Origin: Chersky-840 sp963810195
Lineage (GTDB): Bacteria; Actinomycetota; Acidimicrobiia; Acidimicrobiales; UBA8190
Direction of reading: 5' to 3'
Assembly: GCA_963810195.1 (NCBI GenBank)
Contig: CAWEMO010000002.1
Span: 372,001-436,000, forward strand
Length of the DNA: 64,000 nucleotides
The notes beneath the pieces are model-generated. The model did no database searches. It was not told the origin of the DNA and was given only the letters and a program-made list of their open reading frames with translations. Positions 43,858 through 51,791 of this stretch are shown piece after piece. Each line of letters begins with the position of its first letter. Within the stretch, counting starts at the first letter, position 1. The position numbers and the translations under genes were made by a program.

Positions 43858-44307
43858 ATGACGATGTCATCGTTCCCCCGGACTCTCGACTGGAACGATG
43901 TGCAGGTCGGTGACACGCTCCCCACCTTCGTGATCGACGTGACCGCCAGTGTGATCGTGGCCGGGGCCATCGCCACGCGGGACTTCATGCCGGTGCACCA
44001 CGATCGGGACTACGCCAATGCCCAGGGTGCGCCGGACATCTTCATGAATATCCTCTCCGACACCGCCTACTGCAGCCGCTTCCTCACCGACTGGGCAGGG
44101 CCCGAAGCCATGGTCAAGAAGCTCGCCATCCGTCTCGGAGTGCCGGTGTTCCCGGGCGCGGTCCTGACGTACACCGGGATGGTGACCTCCACCTCCGAGG
44201 AACACGGTGAAGGCCTCGTCGAGGTCGAATTGCGGGCCACGAACAACCTCGGCGATCACGTGACGGGCACCGCCGTGCTCTCCCTCCCGCTGGCGAGGCC
44301 CGTCTGA
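43858..44307 (+). CDS. MaoC-family dehydratase, partner subunit
   Basis: The 149-residue protein is a single hotdog MaoC domain. It has the hydratase motif DFMPVHHDRDYA near 41-52 (catalytic Asp and His), APDIFMNILSDTAYCSRF near 59 and FPGAVLTYTGMV near 97. It likely pairs with the preceding gene as a heteromeric enoyl-CoA hydratase. Starts at 43855 (GTG), 43858 or 43864 (ATG) are all possible after GGGGGGCAGG; I use the first ATG. It is convergent with the FUSC gene. Confidence 0.9.
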   Translation: MTMSSFPRTLDWNDVQVGDTLPTFVIDVTASVIVAGAIATRDFMPVHHDRDYANAQGAPDIFMNILSDTAYCSRFLTDWAGPEAMVKKLAIRLGVPVFPGAVLTYTGMVTSTSEEHGEGLVEVELRATNNLGDHVTGTAVLSLPLARPV

Positions 44308-44361
44308 TCGCGTGATCCCGAGTCCGGGGCCCGACGCCGCAGGCCTGGATGCTTCGGGCCG

Positions 44362-46683
44362 TCAGCCTCGGTGCCTCCGGCGCACGAAGAGGTCGGCCGA
44401 ACGGGCGAGGTCGATCTGCACCGGTCGTTGCGTCTCGAGCAGCTGGTCCGCCCAGAGCATCTGGATCGCCGCTCGGAGCCGGTCGGCGCGGCGGCGTTGC
44501 TTCGCATCATCGAACGCCTCCCGCAAGACGTCGTGAAGGATGTCGTCATGAGCCGGCGGCGGATCGAGCGAGTCCCGTCGGTCGGCGAGCATCTCCCCGA
44601 ACTCCTCGTACCAACGGTGACTGGACGCGTACGAGTCGCGCAGCACCGCTCCCGCGATCGCGACCGATTCCAGCTCGGGCCGTCCCGGTTCCGGGGGGAG
44701 TGCAGGCTGGTTCGCCAGCGTGTACGCCGCCAGCCGGATCCGGTTCGACCCGGTGAAGAGGTTGGCAACGGTCTCGACCGGCACGACCTTCGCCCCGCGC
44801 TCGGCCAGGAACTGCCGGAAGGCGTCGTCGAGCCGGAGGTACGCGCTCTGGGCCGCCCGAAGGGCGGGACCGGTGTCCACGTCGCGCGTCGGAGCGGAGA
44901 GCCGGTCCACCGCATCGGCCAGGTAGCCCGAGCTCTCGACGAAGGCGTCGGACAGAGCGCGCCCGAGGGCGGCCGTGGCACCTCGCGGCCAGAACAGGAG
45001 CCCCACCACGACGCTGACGGCGCTGCCGATCACCACGTCCTCGATCCTCGTCAACCCGACCTTCCAGCCGACAGGCTCGATGATGTTGAAGAGGACGACG
45101 ACCACGACCGTGAAGCCGGCCTGTCCGGCGGCGAAGGAGATCATCGACGGTGCGACCCCCGACACGAGCACCGCAACGGGGAGGAGGATCCACAGCGCCG
45201 ACGAGTGCCCTCCCACGCCGATCATGAGGGCCGAGCCCACCACGAATCCCACGGCCGTCCCCCCCACGGCGCGCAGAGCCGTCGAGCCGGTCCCGAGCGC
45301 GTTCGACCGCAGCACCGACAGGGTCCCGAGAACCACCCAGAAGCCGTGCTCGACATCGGTGACCTCGACCACGGCGACCGCCAGCGCCAGTCCGGCCGCA
45401 CCTCGTACGGAGTTGCGGAACCACACCGAGCGCAGAGACAGGTGGGAGGCCAGCCGCGACCAGAACGGACGTGAGCGGCTCGCGCCGGCCACTCCCATCC
45501 CCCCATCGCTGGCGGGCTCGGCACCGGCCGCCTCGAGGGCCTCGTCCGCCACCATCACGGTGGCGATGCCCACGGCCCGGGCGTAGAAGCTCGGGTCCAG
45601 CGAGAAGCCGATGCCGACGTCTTGGCTCATCGTCTCCGCCCGGGCCGCGTCCTGGGCTTCCCTCGTGTCCGGATCGGTTCCGACCTCGATCAGCGTCGAC
45701 ACGTCGCTTTCGAGGTCGGCGGCGATCTGCCGTTCGAGTTCCCGGGCCGACTCCCGGACCTCCCCGATCCTTCGCGGATCGTCGACCGGATGGGCGTTGT
45801 CGTCACAGATGAGCGAAGCGCTCAGGCCCAGGGTGTCGGCCGCCGTCTTCAACAGGGCCTGGACCGCCGGCTGCTCGTCGGCCGTGGTGGCGTCCTCGAC
45901 CAGGGTGGCGTTGCCCGCCACCCATTCGACACGACCCACCAGCTTGGCCAGGGCAACCGCACCGGCCACGGCGCCGGTCGCCGGGTAGGGCGTTCCGGCG
46001 AAGTACTCGCGCAGCAGCGACAGCTCGCTCTCCATCACATCCTGCGCCCCCCGATCGCGCCTGCCCTCGGCGTGTGCCGCGATCAGCGCGGCGACGGCCG
46101 AAACGGTCGCCGACAGGCGCCGACGGAGGTCGTCGTGCCAGGGAGGGGGCCATATCACCATGCAGGCGGGGATGCACAAGGCCCCGGCCAGGGCCCAGCC
46201 GACGAGACGAGGACCGACCTCTCCGGGCGGTTGAGCCACGGCCACCGGTAACACGAACGTCAGGAGTGCCGCCGTCGAGGCCGTGGCGGCCTGGGGCGAG
46301 ACGATCCCCGCGAAGAGCACGGCGAAGCCCACCCCGGCCATGGCGAGCACGGCCGCCACCTCGTTGGTCGAGACAACCGTGCCGAGCGCGATCAGACAAC
46401 CCCCCACCAGGAACAGGGCGACGTACGAGAAGAGACGGGTGCGGGGCCGGCCCGGGATCTCCACGAGGAGCAAAAGGGCGAAGGAACCGAACGCCCCGAA
46501 GAGGCTGATCTGCGGGTTCGAGAAGACCAGGTGGGCCAGGCCGAAGACCGAGGGCATGACGACGGCGGCCCGAACAGACCGCTTGACGGCCGAGAGCCCG
46601 GGGTCCTTCTCCCTGACCCACCGGCCGACACCCGACGAAGAGCGCTGGTGCACGGGCGAGGGGGAGACGCCGGTCGCGGCCAT
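44362..46683 (-). CDS. FUSC-family membrane protein (fusaric-acid-resistance/aromatic efflux type)
   Basis: The protein, about 773 residues, has two groups of membrane helices, one near the N-terminus (from VKRSVRAAVVMPSVFGLAH) and one in the middle (VRGAAGLALAVAVVEV to AGQAGFTVVVVVLFNII). Each is followed by a long cytoplasmic helical region. This is the FUSC architecture of aromatic-acid exporters. No membrane-fusion partner is present, as expected in an actinobacterium. The start is uncertain: ATG 46683 or GTG 46728; neither has a good ribosome site. It lies downstream of the second DUF6629 gene. Confidence 0.85.
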   Translation of the reverse strand: MAATGVSPSPVHQRSSSGVGRWVREKDPGLSAVKRSVRAAVVMPSVFGLAHLVFSNPQISLFGAFGSFALLLLVEIPGRPRTRLFSYVALFLVGGCLIALGTVVSTNEVAAVLAMAGVGFAVLFAGIVSPQAATASTAALLTFVLPVAVAQPPGEVGPRLVGWALAGALCIPACMVIWPPPWHDDLRRRLSATVSAVAALIAAHAEGRRDRGAQDVMESELSLLREYFAGTPYPATGAVAGAVALAKLVGRVEWVAGNATLVEDATTADEQPAVQALLKTAADTLGLSASLICDDNAHPVDDPRRIGEVRESARELERQIAADLESDVSTLIEVGTDPDTREAQDAARAETMSQDVGIGFSLDPSFYARAVGIATVMVADEALEAAGAEPASDGGMGVAGASRSRPFWSRLASHLSLRSVWFRNSVRGAAGLALAVAVVEVTDVEHGFWVVLGTLSVLRSNALGTGSTALRAVGGTAVGFVVGSALMIGVGGHSSALWILLPVAVLVSGVAPSMISFAAGQAGFTVVVVVLFNIIEPVGWKVGLTRIEDVVIGSAVSVVVGLLFWPRGATAALGRALSDAFVESSGYLADAVDRLSAPTRDVDTGPALRAAQSAYLRLDDAFRQFLAERGAKVVPVETVANLFTGSNRIRLAAYTLANQPALPPEPGRPELESVAIAGAVLRDSYASSHRWYEEFGEMLADRRDSLDPPPAHDDILHDVLREAFDDAKQRRRADRLRAAIQMLWADQLLETQRPVQIDLARSADLFVRRRHRG

Positions 46684-46810
46684 CAGATCGGCACCGCTCG
46701 CCGGTGCCCGGCCGCCCAGGAACCGCACATATGCCAGCGGAAACTACTCCGAAGACGTCCGAGCCGGTCCGGCCCAGGGCTCCCCACGGGATCCCCCGCC
46801 CGGCGCGGCG

Positions 46811-47473
46811 TCAGCTCACGGCGTACGGCGTGGCTCTGTGGGGCTTGGCATACCGCATGTGCAACAGGATCGCGCCGCAGGCGACGGCCGCATAGAAGCA
46901 CCACAACGAGGCGAACCCGTCAGCGCTGAGGCGGGCCAGGACGGCGACGGCCACGAGGTTGGCGACGCCGAAGATGACGATGTGACGGAACCCCGACGCC
47001 AGCAACGACCCACAGGTCGCCACGATGTAGAGCCCGATGACGACGGTCCCGTGCTGCAATCCGATCGAGTAGGCGAGATGGTACGAACCGAGCGTGACGC
47101 TCGGGCCGTTGCGCAACAACGTCTCCAACAGCACTGCCGATACCCCGGCCCCGATGGCCAGGAACGGCGCGATGCGCCATCTCCGGCGTGTCGTGGGCTC
47201 GAGCAGCATGATCACGAGCGGCACGAAGACCGGCAGGACGACGAACGCGATGAGCAGGTAGATCCACATCGCCACCCGGCCGAGCTCGTGGGGCACGACG
47301 CCCTGGAGACTCCACCAGACGAAGGCCTCGTCGATCTGGTGGAACCCGAGCAGCAGAGGGAGCGCGGCGAGGGCGAGGTGGTCGTGGCGGTGACGCAGGT
47401 GGCGCACGGCGTCGACACCGATGGCGGTGACGACGATCCCACCGACGAGGTCACCTTCGGGGGAGAAGCACAC
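46811..47473 (-). CDS. DUF6629-family membrane protein, copy 2
   Basis: The 220-residue paralog of the 35379-36041 product begins MCFSPEGDLVGG and keeps HQIDEAFVWW, PYHLAY-like SYHLAY and the multi-helix layout. It is preceded by leader copy B and a 17-codon frame whose TAG ends two bases before GTG 47473, so translation is probably coupled to that peptide. No ANTAR or zinc-ribbon genes occur here, unlike copy 1. Function is unknown. Confidence 0.82.
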   Translation of the reverse strand: MCFSPEGDLVGGIVVTAIGVDAVRHLRHRHDHLALAALPLLLGFHQIDEAFVWWSLQGVVPHELGRVAMWIYLLIAFVVLPVFVPLVIMLLEPTTRRRWRIAPFLAIGAGVSAVLLETLLRNGPSVTLGSYHLAYSIGLQHGTVVIGLYIVATCGSLLASGFRHIVIFGVANLVAVAVLARLSADGFASLWCFYAAVACGAILLHMRYAKPHRATPYAVS

Positions 47474-47475
47474 GG

Positions 47476-47529
47476 CTACTGCGCGTGTTCCGACGCGGCA
47501 AGAAGTCGGTCAATGCGGACGACGGGCAT
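47476..47529 (-). CDS. 17-residue leader peptide upstream of DUF6629 copy 2
   Basis: ATG 47529 follows AAGGAG with good spacing and encodes MPVVRIDRLLAASEHAQ before TAG. The ribosome site, start codon and first four codons match those of the zinc-ribbon gene after leader copy A. Its stop is two bases from the DUF6629 GTG. It may be a regulatory upstream peptide or the remnant of a gene like the zinc-ribbon one. Confidence 0.55.
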   Translation of the reverse strand: MPVVRIDRLLAASEHAQ

Positions 47530-47648
47530 CGGCTCTCCTTCGAAGGTGGCTCAGAAGAAGCGTCGAGCCTGTACGGGGCGAGAACCGCAACGGTCGTCCT
47601 GCCCAAACAAGGCGTCACTCCCAAGAGGGGGTCCTCCCAGGTTACACC
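47530..47648 (-). promoter_or_regulatory. Leader element, copy B
   Basis: This minus-strand region starts just after the M15 peptidase stop codon. It has TAACCT (47644-47639) in the place of TAGCGT in copy A, then the same TTGGGAGTGACGC, GGACGACCGT, TCGCCCCG, ACAGGCTCGACGC and TCTTCTG blocks in order, and AAGGAG before ATG 47529. The AGGC/GCTT stem keeps pairing through a G-U. It is probably a promoter with a structured RNA leader. Confidence 0.7.
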
Positions 47649-47654
47649 CGGGCC

Positions 47655-48500
47655 TCAGCCGCCTGTGGCCGAGAAATGCTGGTAGTCGGGGCTCGAGGTC
47701 CAGCGCCCGCCCCACTGCCACCCCACCGAGGCGAAGGCCGCCACGAGCTGCCCGCCCGGCACCGCCATCCCCGGCCGGTCGTCCGCCCGGTCGAGGAACT
47801 GCGCCCCCGCCGGCGGCTGTACCTGGCCTCCTTCGAGATAGGGGTTCTCCACCGGGTTCACGTCGATCGCCTCGCCGTAGGCGTGGACCGACCACGAGGG
47901 GGGACCGGGTGCCACCGCGTACCGGCAGTTGAATCCGGACGTGTTGTCGTTCGCCATCGACACCGGGTCCTCTCCTCCGAAGGCGTCCTCGGGCTGCATC
48001 TGGTGGATCGGGAAGTGCTCGGCGAAGAGCCGGGCGAAGACCTTGAGCACGGCGGATGTCACCGCGACGTTGACGACCATGGTGCCGATGTGAGGCCGGC
48101 CGTCGAATCCCCAGTAGCTCATGGTGAGCAGGCGCAGCTGTGCAGGTCCCACCGGGCAGCCCGGTCTCCACGTGCCAGGCAGCTGCCCTGCGCTGACGGC
48201 GGCCACGGTGCCCACGAACGTCGACGAGGGGGTAGCTGCGCCCGCTGCGTGGGCATCGGTCGTGGTGGAAGCCACGGCCACGGGGACCGACGTGGTCGGG
48301 GCGGTGGTCGGGGCGGTGGCCGGGGCGGTGGCCGGGGCGGTGGTCGGGGCGGTGGCCGGGCCGGTGGTCGGCACCGCCCGGCTCGACGACGGGGCGTCGC
48401 GGGTGGCGTTTCCTGGTGTACTGGAACACGCGGCCAGCAGACCGCAGGATAGGAGGCCGGTGACGGAGAGAGCGGCGAGGTGGCGCCCGGGCCGCGACAC
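47655..48500 (-). CDS. M15-family D-Ala-D-Ala carboxypeptidase-like lipoprotein
   Basis: The 281-residue protein has a lipoprotein signal (RPGRHLAALSVTGLLSCGLLAAC) and then a Thr/Ala/Pro-rich linker encoded by 12-base repeats. The catalytic domain has zinc ligands in SVHAYGEAIDVNP (His and Asp) and in DYQHFS (His). It probably trims peptidoglycan peptides outside the membrane. I chose GTG 48500 because it gives a normal signal peptide; GTG/ATG starts further up (to 48548) would overlap the divergent transpeptidase gene. The neighbour L,D-transpeptidase supports a wall role. Confidence 0.87.
   Translation of the reverse strand: MSRPGRHLAALSVTGLLSCGLLAACSSTPGNATRDAPSSSRAVPTTGPATAPTTAPATAPATAPTTAPTTSVPVAVASTTTDAHAAGAATPSSTFVGTVAAVSAGQLPGTWRPGCPVGPAQLRLLTMSYWGFDGRPHIGTMVVNVAVTSAVLKVFARLFAEHFPIHQMQPEDAFGGEDPVSMANDNTSGFNCRYAVAPGPPSWSVHAYGEAIDVNPVENPYLEGGQVQPPAGAQFLDRADDRPGMAVPGGQLVAAFASVGWQWGGRWTSSPDYQHFSATGG
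48301..48372 (-). repeat. Six 12-bp repeats encoding a Thr/Ala/Pro linker
   Basis: The unit alternates between GCGGTGGTCGGG and GCGGTGGCCGGG at 12-base steps from 48301, the sixth being diverged. It encodes TAP(T/A)-type repeats between the lipid anchor and the M15 domain, so copy number would set the linker length. Confidence 0.85.
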
Positions 48501-48528
48501 GGACGCGCACCATAGCCCGACGCCGGAC

Positions 48529-49443
48529 GTGAGCCCGCGGTCGGTCACGCCGACGCGGGCGGCCGCGGCCGCGGTGCTGGTATCGGTCCTGGCTTCGTGT
48601 GCCGGACCTGCTCACCATGCCGGGACCGGGCACCGGGTCGGTCACCGCACGGCGCCTTCGACGACGATCGTCTCCACCACGGCCGTCCCCACCACGGTGG
48701 CAACCACCGTGCCGGAGCCCGTGGCGAACACGAGCCCCACCACCGTCGCGCCTGCAGCACGCGTCGAACCCCCTGCTGCGGCGCGGGCCCCGGCGACGAC
48801 CACTCCGCACGCGACGCCCGCCCCCACGCCCCCATTGCTGGTCACCCGCCTCGTCGGGGTCGGATCCGCGACCCAGGTGATCGCCGTGAGCGCGTCGGGA
48901 TACGGGCAGTCGGTTGCCACCTTCACCGCGTACCAGGACGATGCAACCGGCTGGCACCAGGTGTTCGGCCCCTGGCAGGCGAACGTCGGGTACGCGGGGT
49001 TCGCCCCACCGGGGCAGAAGCGCGAAGGGGACGGGCGCACGCCATCGGGCTCGTTCGGTTTCGACTTCTTCTTCGGAGTGCTGCCCGACCCCGGAGTGCA
49101 GTTCCCCTACCGCCCCGTGACGGGGCCGAACATCGTGTGGGACGACGACCCGTCGAGCCCGCTCTACAACCAGTGGGTGGACACGAGCACCTCCCACCCG
49201 GGGGCCGCGCCCGAGCCCATGGACCAGGCCCCTGCCTACGACTACGGCGCGGTGATCGCCTACAACACGAGCCCGACCGTGCCCGGTGCCGGCAGTGCCA
49301 TCTTCCTCCACGTGTCCACCGGTGGCGCCACCGTCGGGTGTGTGGCCCTCCCGACTGACGAGCTGCTCGCCGTCCTGCGCTGGCTGAGCCCGGCCGCGCA
49401 GCCCCGGATCATCATGGGGACGGCGGCCGCCATCGCGCCCTAG
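48529..49443 (+). CDS. L,D-transpeptidase-like (YkuD-type) exported protein
   Basis: The 304-residue protein has an N-terminal signal with a lipobox-like VLVSVLASC, a Thr/Pro-rich linker to about residue 105, and a catalytic domain ending with FLHVSTGGATVGCVALP. This His...Cys arrangement (nucleophile Cys near 273) is the L,D-transpeptidase signature, making 3-3 peptidoglycan crosslinks. GTG 48529 was chosen for the signal. Only 28 bases separate it from the divergent M15 start. Confidence 0.87.
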   Translation: MSPRSVTPTRAAAAAVLVSVLASCAGPAHHAGTGHRVGHRTAPSTTIVSTTAVPTTVATTVPEPVANTSPTTVAPAARVEPPAAARAPATTTPHATPAPTPPLLVTRLVGVGSATQVIAVSASGYGQSVATFTAYQDDATGWHQVFGPWQANVGYAGFAPPGQKREGDGRTPSGSFGFDFFFGVLPDPGVQFPYRPVTGPNIVWDDDPSSPLYNQWVDTSTSHPGAAPEPMDQAPAYDYGAVIAYNTSPTVPGAGSAIFLHVSTGGATVGCVALPTDELLAVLRWLSPAAQPRIIMGTAAAIAP

Positions 49444-49470
49444 TCACCGTCGCGCCGTAGCGTGGGGCCC

Positions 49471-50067
49471 GTGGAAGACGTCTTCGAAGTCGTACATCGC
49501 CAGCGTGCCTGTCGGGCCTTCGGGGGAGAGCCGGTCGACGACGACACCGTGGAGCGGGTGCTCGACGCGGCCACCTTCGCCCCCAGTGCCGAGAACCGCC
49601 AGCCCTGGGTGTTCGTCGTGGTGCGCGACGCCGAGCGTCGCGCCGCCATCGGCGCGCTCACGCGCCAAGCCTGGGAAGGCGGTGGCCGGGCCCACTCCGA
49701 AGGCCGGTTGTCACCCGCGCTGCTCGCCGATGTCGAGACCGGGGCCCGGGGTGGGGTGGCCGAGGCTCCGGTCCTCGTCGTCGTGGGCGGTGACACGCGC
49801 CTCGGGGATCGACGCGTGATCGAGGCCTCGGTGTTCCCCGCCATCCAGAACTTGCTGTTGGCAGCAACCGCCCTCGGGCTGGGCTCGTCGCTCACCACGC
49901 TGCCCCTCGTGTTTGGCGACGAGCTGTCCTCCCTCGTCGGGCTACCGCCCGAGGTGCTCCCGATGGCCGTGATCCCCCTGGGCTGGCCGGCGCGCCCGTT
50001 GTCCGCACCCCGGCGCGTGCCGGTGGCCGAGAAGGCGCACCGCGAGTCTTTCGGCAACCCGTGGTGA
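49471..50067 (+). CDS. Nitroreductase-family protein
   Basis: The 198-residue protein shows the FMN-binding nitroreductase pattern: RQRACRAFGGEPVDD near 10, APSAENRQPWVFV near 37 and the SVFPAIQNLLLAATALGLGSS-type helix near 120. These enzymes reduce nitro groups, quinones or flavins with NAD(P)H. TAGCGT (49458-49463) lies 7 bases before GTG 49471, which argues for this start and a leaderless mRNA over GTG 49462. Confidence 0.9.
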   Translation: MEDVFEVVHRQRACRAFGGEPVDDDTVERVLDAATFAPSAENRQPWVFVVVRDAERRAAIGALTRQAWEGGGRAHSEGRLSPALLADVETGARGGVAEAPVLVVVGGDTRLGDRRVIEASVFPAIQNLLLAATALGLGSSLTTLPLVFGDELSSLVGLPPEVLPMAVIPLGWPARPLSAPRRVPVAEKAHRESFGNPW

Positions 50068-50165
50068 CGCCGCGCGAGAGACCCTCCACCGTGCTCCGGC
50101 GCCCCGTGTCGGGCTACGGTCGACCCCGTTCTCCGTGAGCGATGCCGGGAGGGGCGCGCCGTTCG

Positions 50166-50690
50166 ATGCAAGAGCACCGCTACGCCGTGATCGTGGACGG
50201 CACCCCGCCCGAGGTGTGGGAGCTCTTCTGGTACCGGGGGCCGCGCCGCCCCACGTCCTCGGGCGTCTCCATCGAGATCCTGCACCCCGGGGACGCCGTG
50301 GGTGAGGGCCTCGTCCGGCACTGCACGTTCCGCGTGCCGCGCTATCTGATGTCGGGAGGTGTGGGCCAGTCCTGGGAGTGGCTCACCCAGGTCAACCCGC
50401 CCGTGTCGTGGAAGTACGACGCCGTGGGCAAGCCGCTGTGGTCCATCGCCGAGGGGCGGACCGAGCTCGAGGACCTGGGCGACGGTCGGACGAGGATCCA
50501 TTTCACCGAGACGTACCACGCCTTCAACCCCGTGCTCCGTGTGCTGCTCGAGCGCCGAGTCCACCGCTTCATCTCCAAGGACAACGACCGTCTGATCACG
50601 ACGGCGATCAACGACGGGATCCGACGCCTCCGGGCCGCCCGCGCCTCGGGCCCCGCTGCCGCAGAGGGTGGTTCGAGCGACGGATCGTGA
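50166..50690 (+). CDS. SRPBCC-like polyketide-cyclase-type protein
   Basis: The 174-residue product (MQEHRYAVIVDGTPPEVWELFW) has the N-terminal strand-helix pattern of SRPBCC/START proteins. It also has RTRIHFTETYHAFNPVLRVLLERRVHRF, broken by the helix typical of the family. The ligand is unknown. It overlaps the start of the sigma-factor gene by 23 bases if that begins at 50668. An alternative start at 50142 adds eight residues. Confidence 0.7.
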   Translation: MQEHRYAVIVDGTPPEVWELFWYRGPRRPTSSGVSIEILHPGDAVGEGLVRHCTFRVPRYLMSGGVGQSWEWLTQVNPPVSWKYDAVGKPLWSIAEGRTELEDLGDGRTRIHFTETYHAFNPVLRVLLERRVHRFISKDNDRLITTAINDGIRRLRAARASGPAAAEGGSSDGS

Positions 50691-51225
50691 GGACAGGGAA
50701 CCTTCTCGGGGCCCGACGCCTCTTGTAGACGTGGAGCAGCTCGTCCGGGCGGCTCGGCGGGGCGATCCCGCCGCCATGGACGCGCTGGTGCGCGCGCTGA
50801 TCCCCTACGTGAGCCGGGTGTGCGGGGCCATCGCCCTCGACCGCGGAGACGATGCCATGCAGGAGACATTCATCGCGGTGCTGCGCAACATCCGCTCGCT
50901 GCGCGAGCCGGCAGCCCTTCACGGCTGGGTGCGACGGATCGCAGTGCGCGAGGCTGTCCGCGCCGCCCGGGGTGGTCACGAGGACCCTGTGGACCCCCAC
51001 GACCTCGCCGGTGCCGCCTTCACGCCCGTCGACGTCGCCACCCTCGTCGACGTCCGGTCGACGCTGGCGGGACTCGCCCCCGAGCAGCGCGCCATCCTCG
51101 TCCTCCGGGACGTCGACGGGCTCAGCGAGGCGGACGCAGCGCGGCTCCTCGGCGTCCCCGAGGGCACAGTGAAGTCGCGGTTGCACCGTGCCCGGGCTGC
51201 ATTCACACGGAGGTGGGAGCCGTGA
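50668..51225 (+). CDS. ECF-type RNA polymerase sigma factor
   Basis: The 185-residue protein has a region-2 segment (VEQLVRAARRGDPAAMDALV to QETFIAVLRNIRSL) and a region-4 segment (LAPEQRAILVLRDVDGLS, then EADAARLLGVPEGTVKSRL), with a short linker. It is an extracytoplasmic-function sigma factor. No anti-sigma gene follows; instead an SRPBCC-like gene is coupled through an overlapping GTGA at 51222. GTG 50731 is a later possible start. Confidence 0.9.
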   Translation: MVRATDREDREPSRGPTPLVDVEQLVRAARRGDPAAMDALVRALIPYVSRVCGAIALDRGDDAMQETFIAVLRNIRSLREPAALHGWVRRIAVREAVRAARGGHEDPVDPHDLAGAAFTPVDVATLVDVRSTLAGLAPEQRAILVLRDVDGLSEADAARLLGVPEGTVKSRLHRARAAFTRRWEP

Positions 51226-51708
51226 CCGGCCAGTCGCAGTGGCCGGTGGCGTCGATGGGCCCCATCGCGCGCGCCAGAGCGCTGGGCGCGTCGATCCCCT
51301 GTGCGGCATGGACCGAAGGCGTTCTCGACGCCCCCTACGCCACGGCCTGGCCGTGGATATCCGACCTCGAGGTGTCGGTGCCGCGCTTCGACACCCAGGT
51401 GCGCCGGATCCGCGTGCTCGAACGGAGCGCGGGGGACGGGGTGCAGATGCTGCGCATCACCGCGTCGAGCTTCGGTGTGGCGGTGCCCTTCGACGTACGG
51501 CTCGAAGACGGCTTCTGCCTCATGCAGGCCCGGGCCCGGGTCTACCTGGTGCTCATGGCCGCCGAGTCTGACGACGGCGCGCGGTACGCGCTTTTTCCAC
51601 CTCGAGGCCATCCCGCTCCCCGGCATGCGTCTTCTGAGGGGCCACCTCCAGCGCGCCGTCGACAAGGATTTTTCCAACCTCGTCCGTCTCGCCGCCCACG
51701 GCTTCTGA
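51222..51708 (+). CDS. SRPBCC-like protein coupled to the sigma factor, apparent frameshift
   Basis: From GTG 51222 (overlapping the sigma-factor stop) the frame gives AWTEGVLDAPYATAWPWI and then VRRIRVLERSAGDGVQML, a START/SRPBCC-type fold. Near 51592 the reading frame changes; removing one T from TTTTT (51592-51596) restores RYALFHLEAIPLPGMRLL and a 161-residue protein ending in RLAAHGF. A homopolymer error is likely. Its coupling to an ECF sigma gene in place of an anti-sigma gene is notable. Confidence 0.75.
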
Positions 51709-51791
51709 AAGCTCGCGTGCGCGGCGCGCACCGGCCCGGAGCCCGCGCCTCGAGGTCCGTCGGCGCCCGCGGCCGCCGGTACTGTGCGCTG

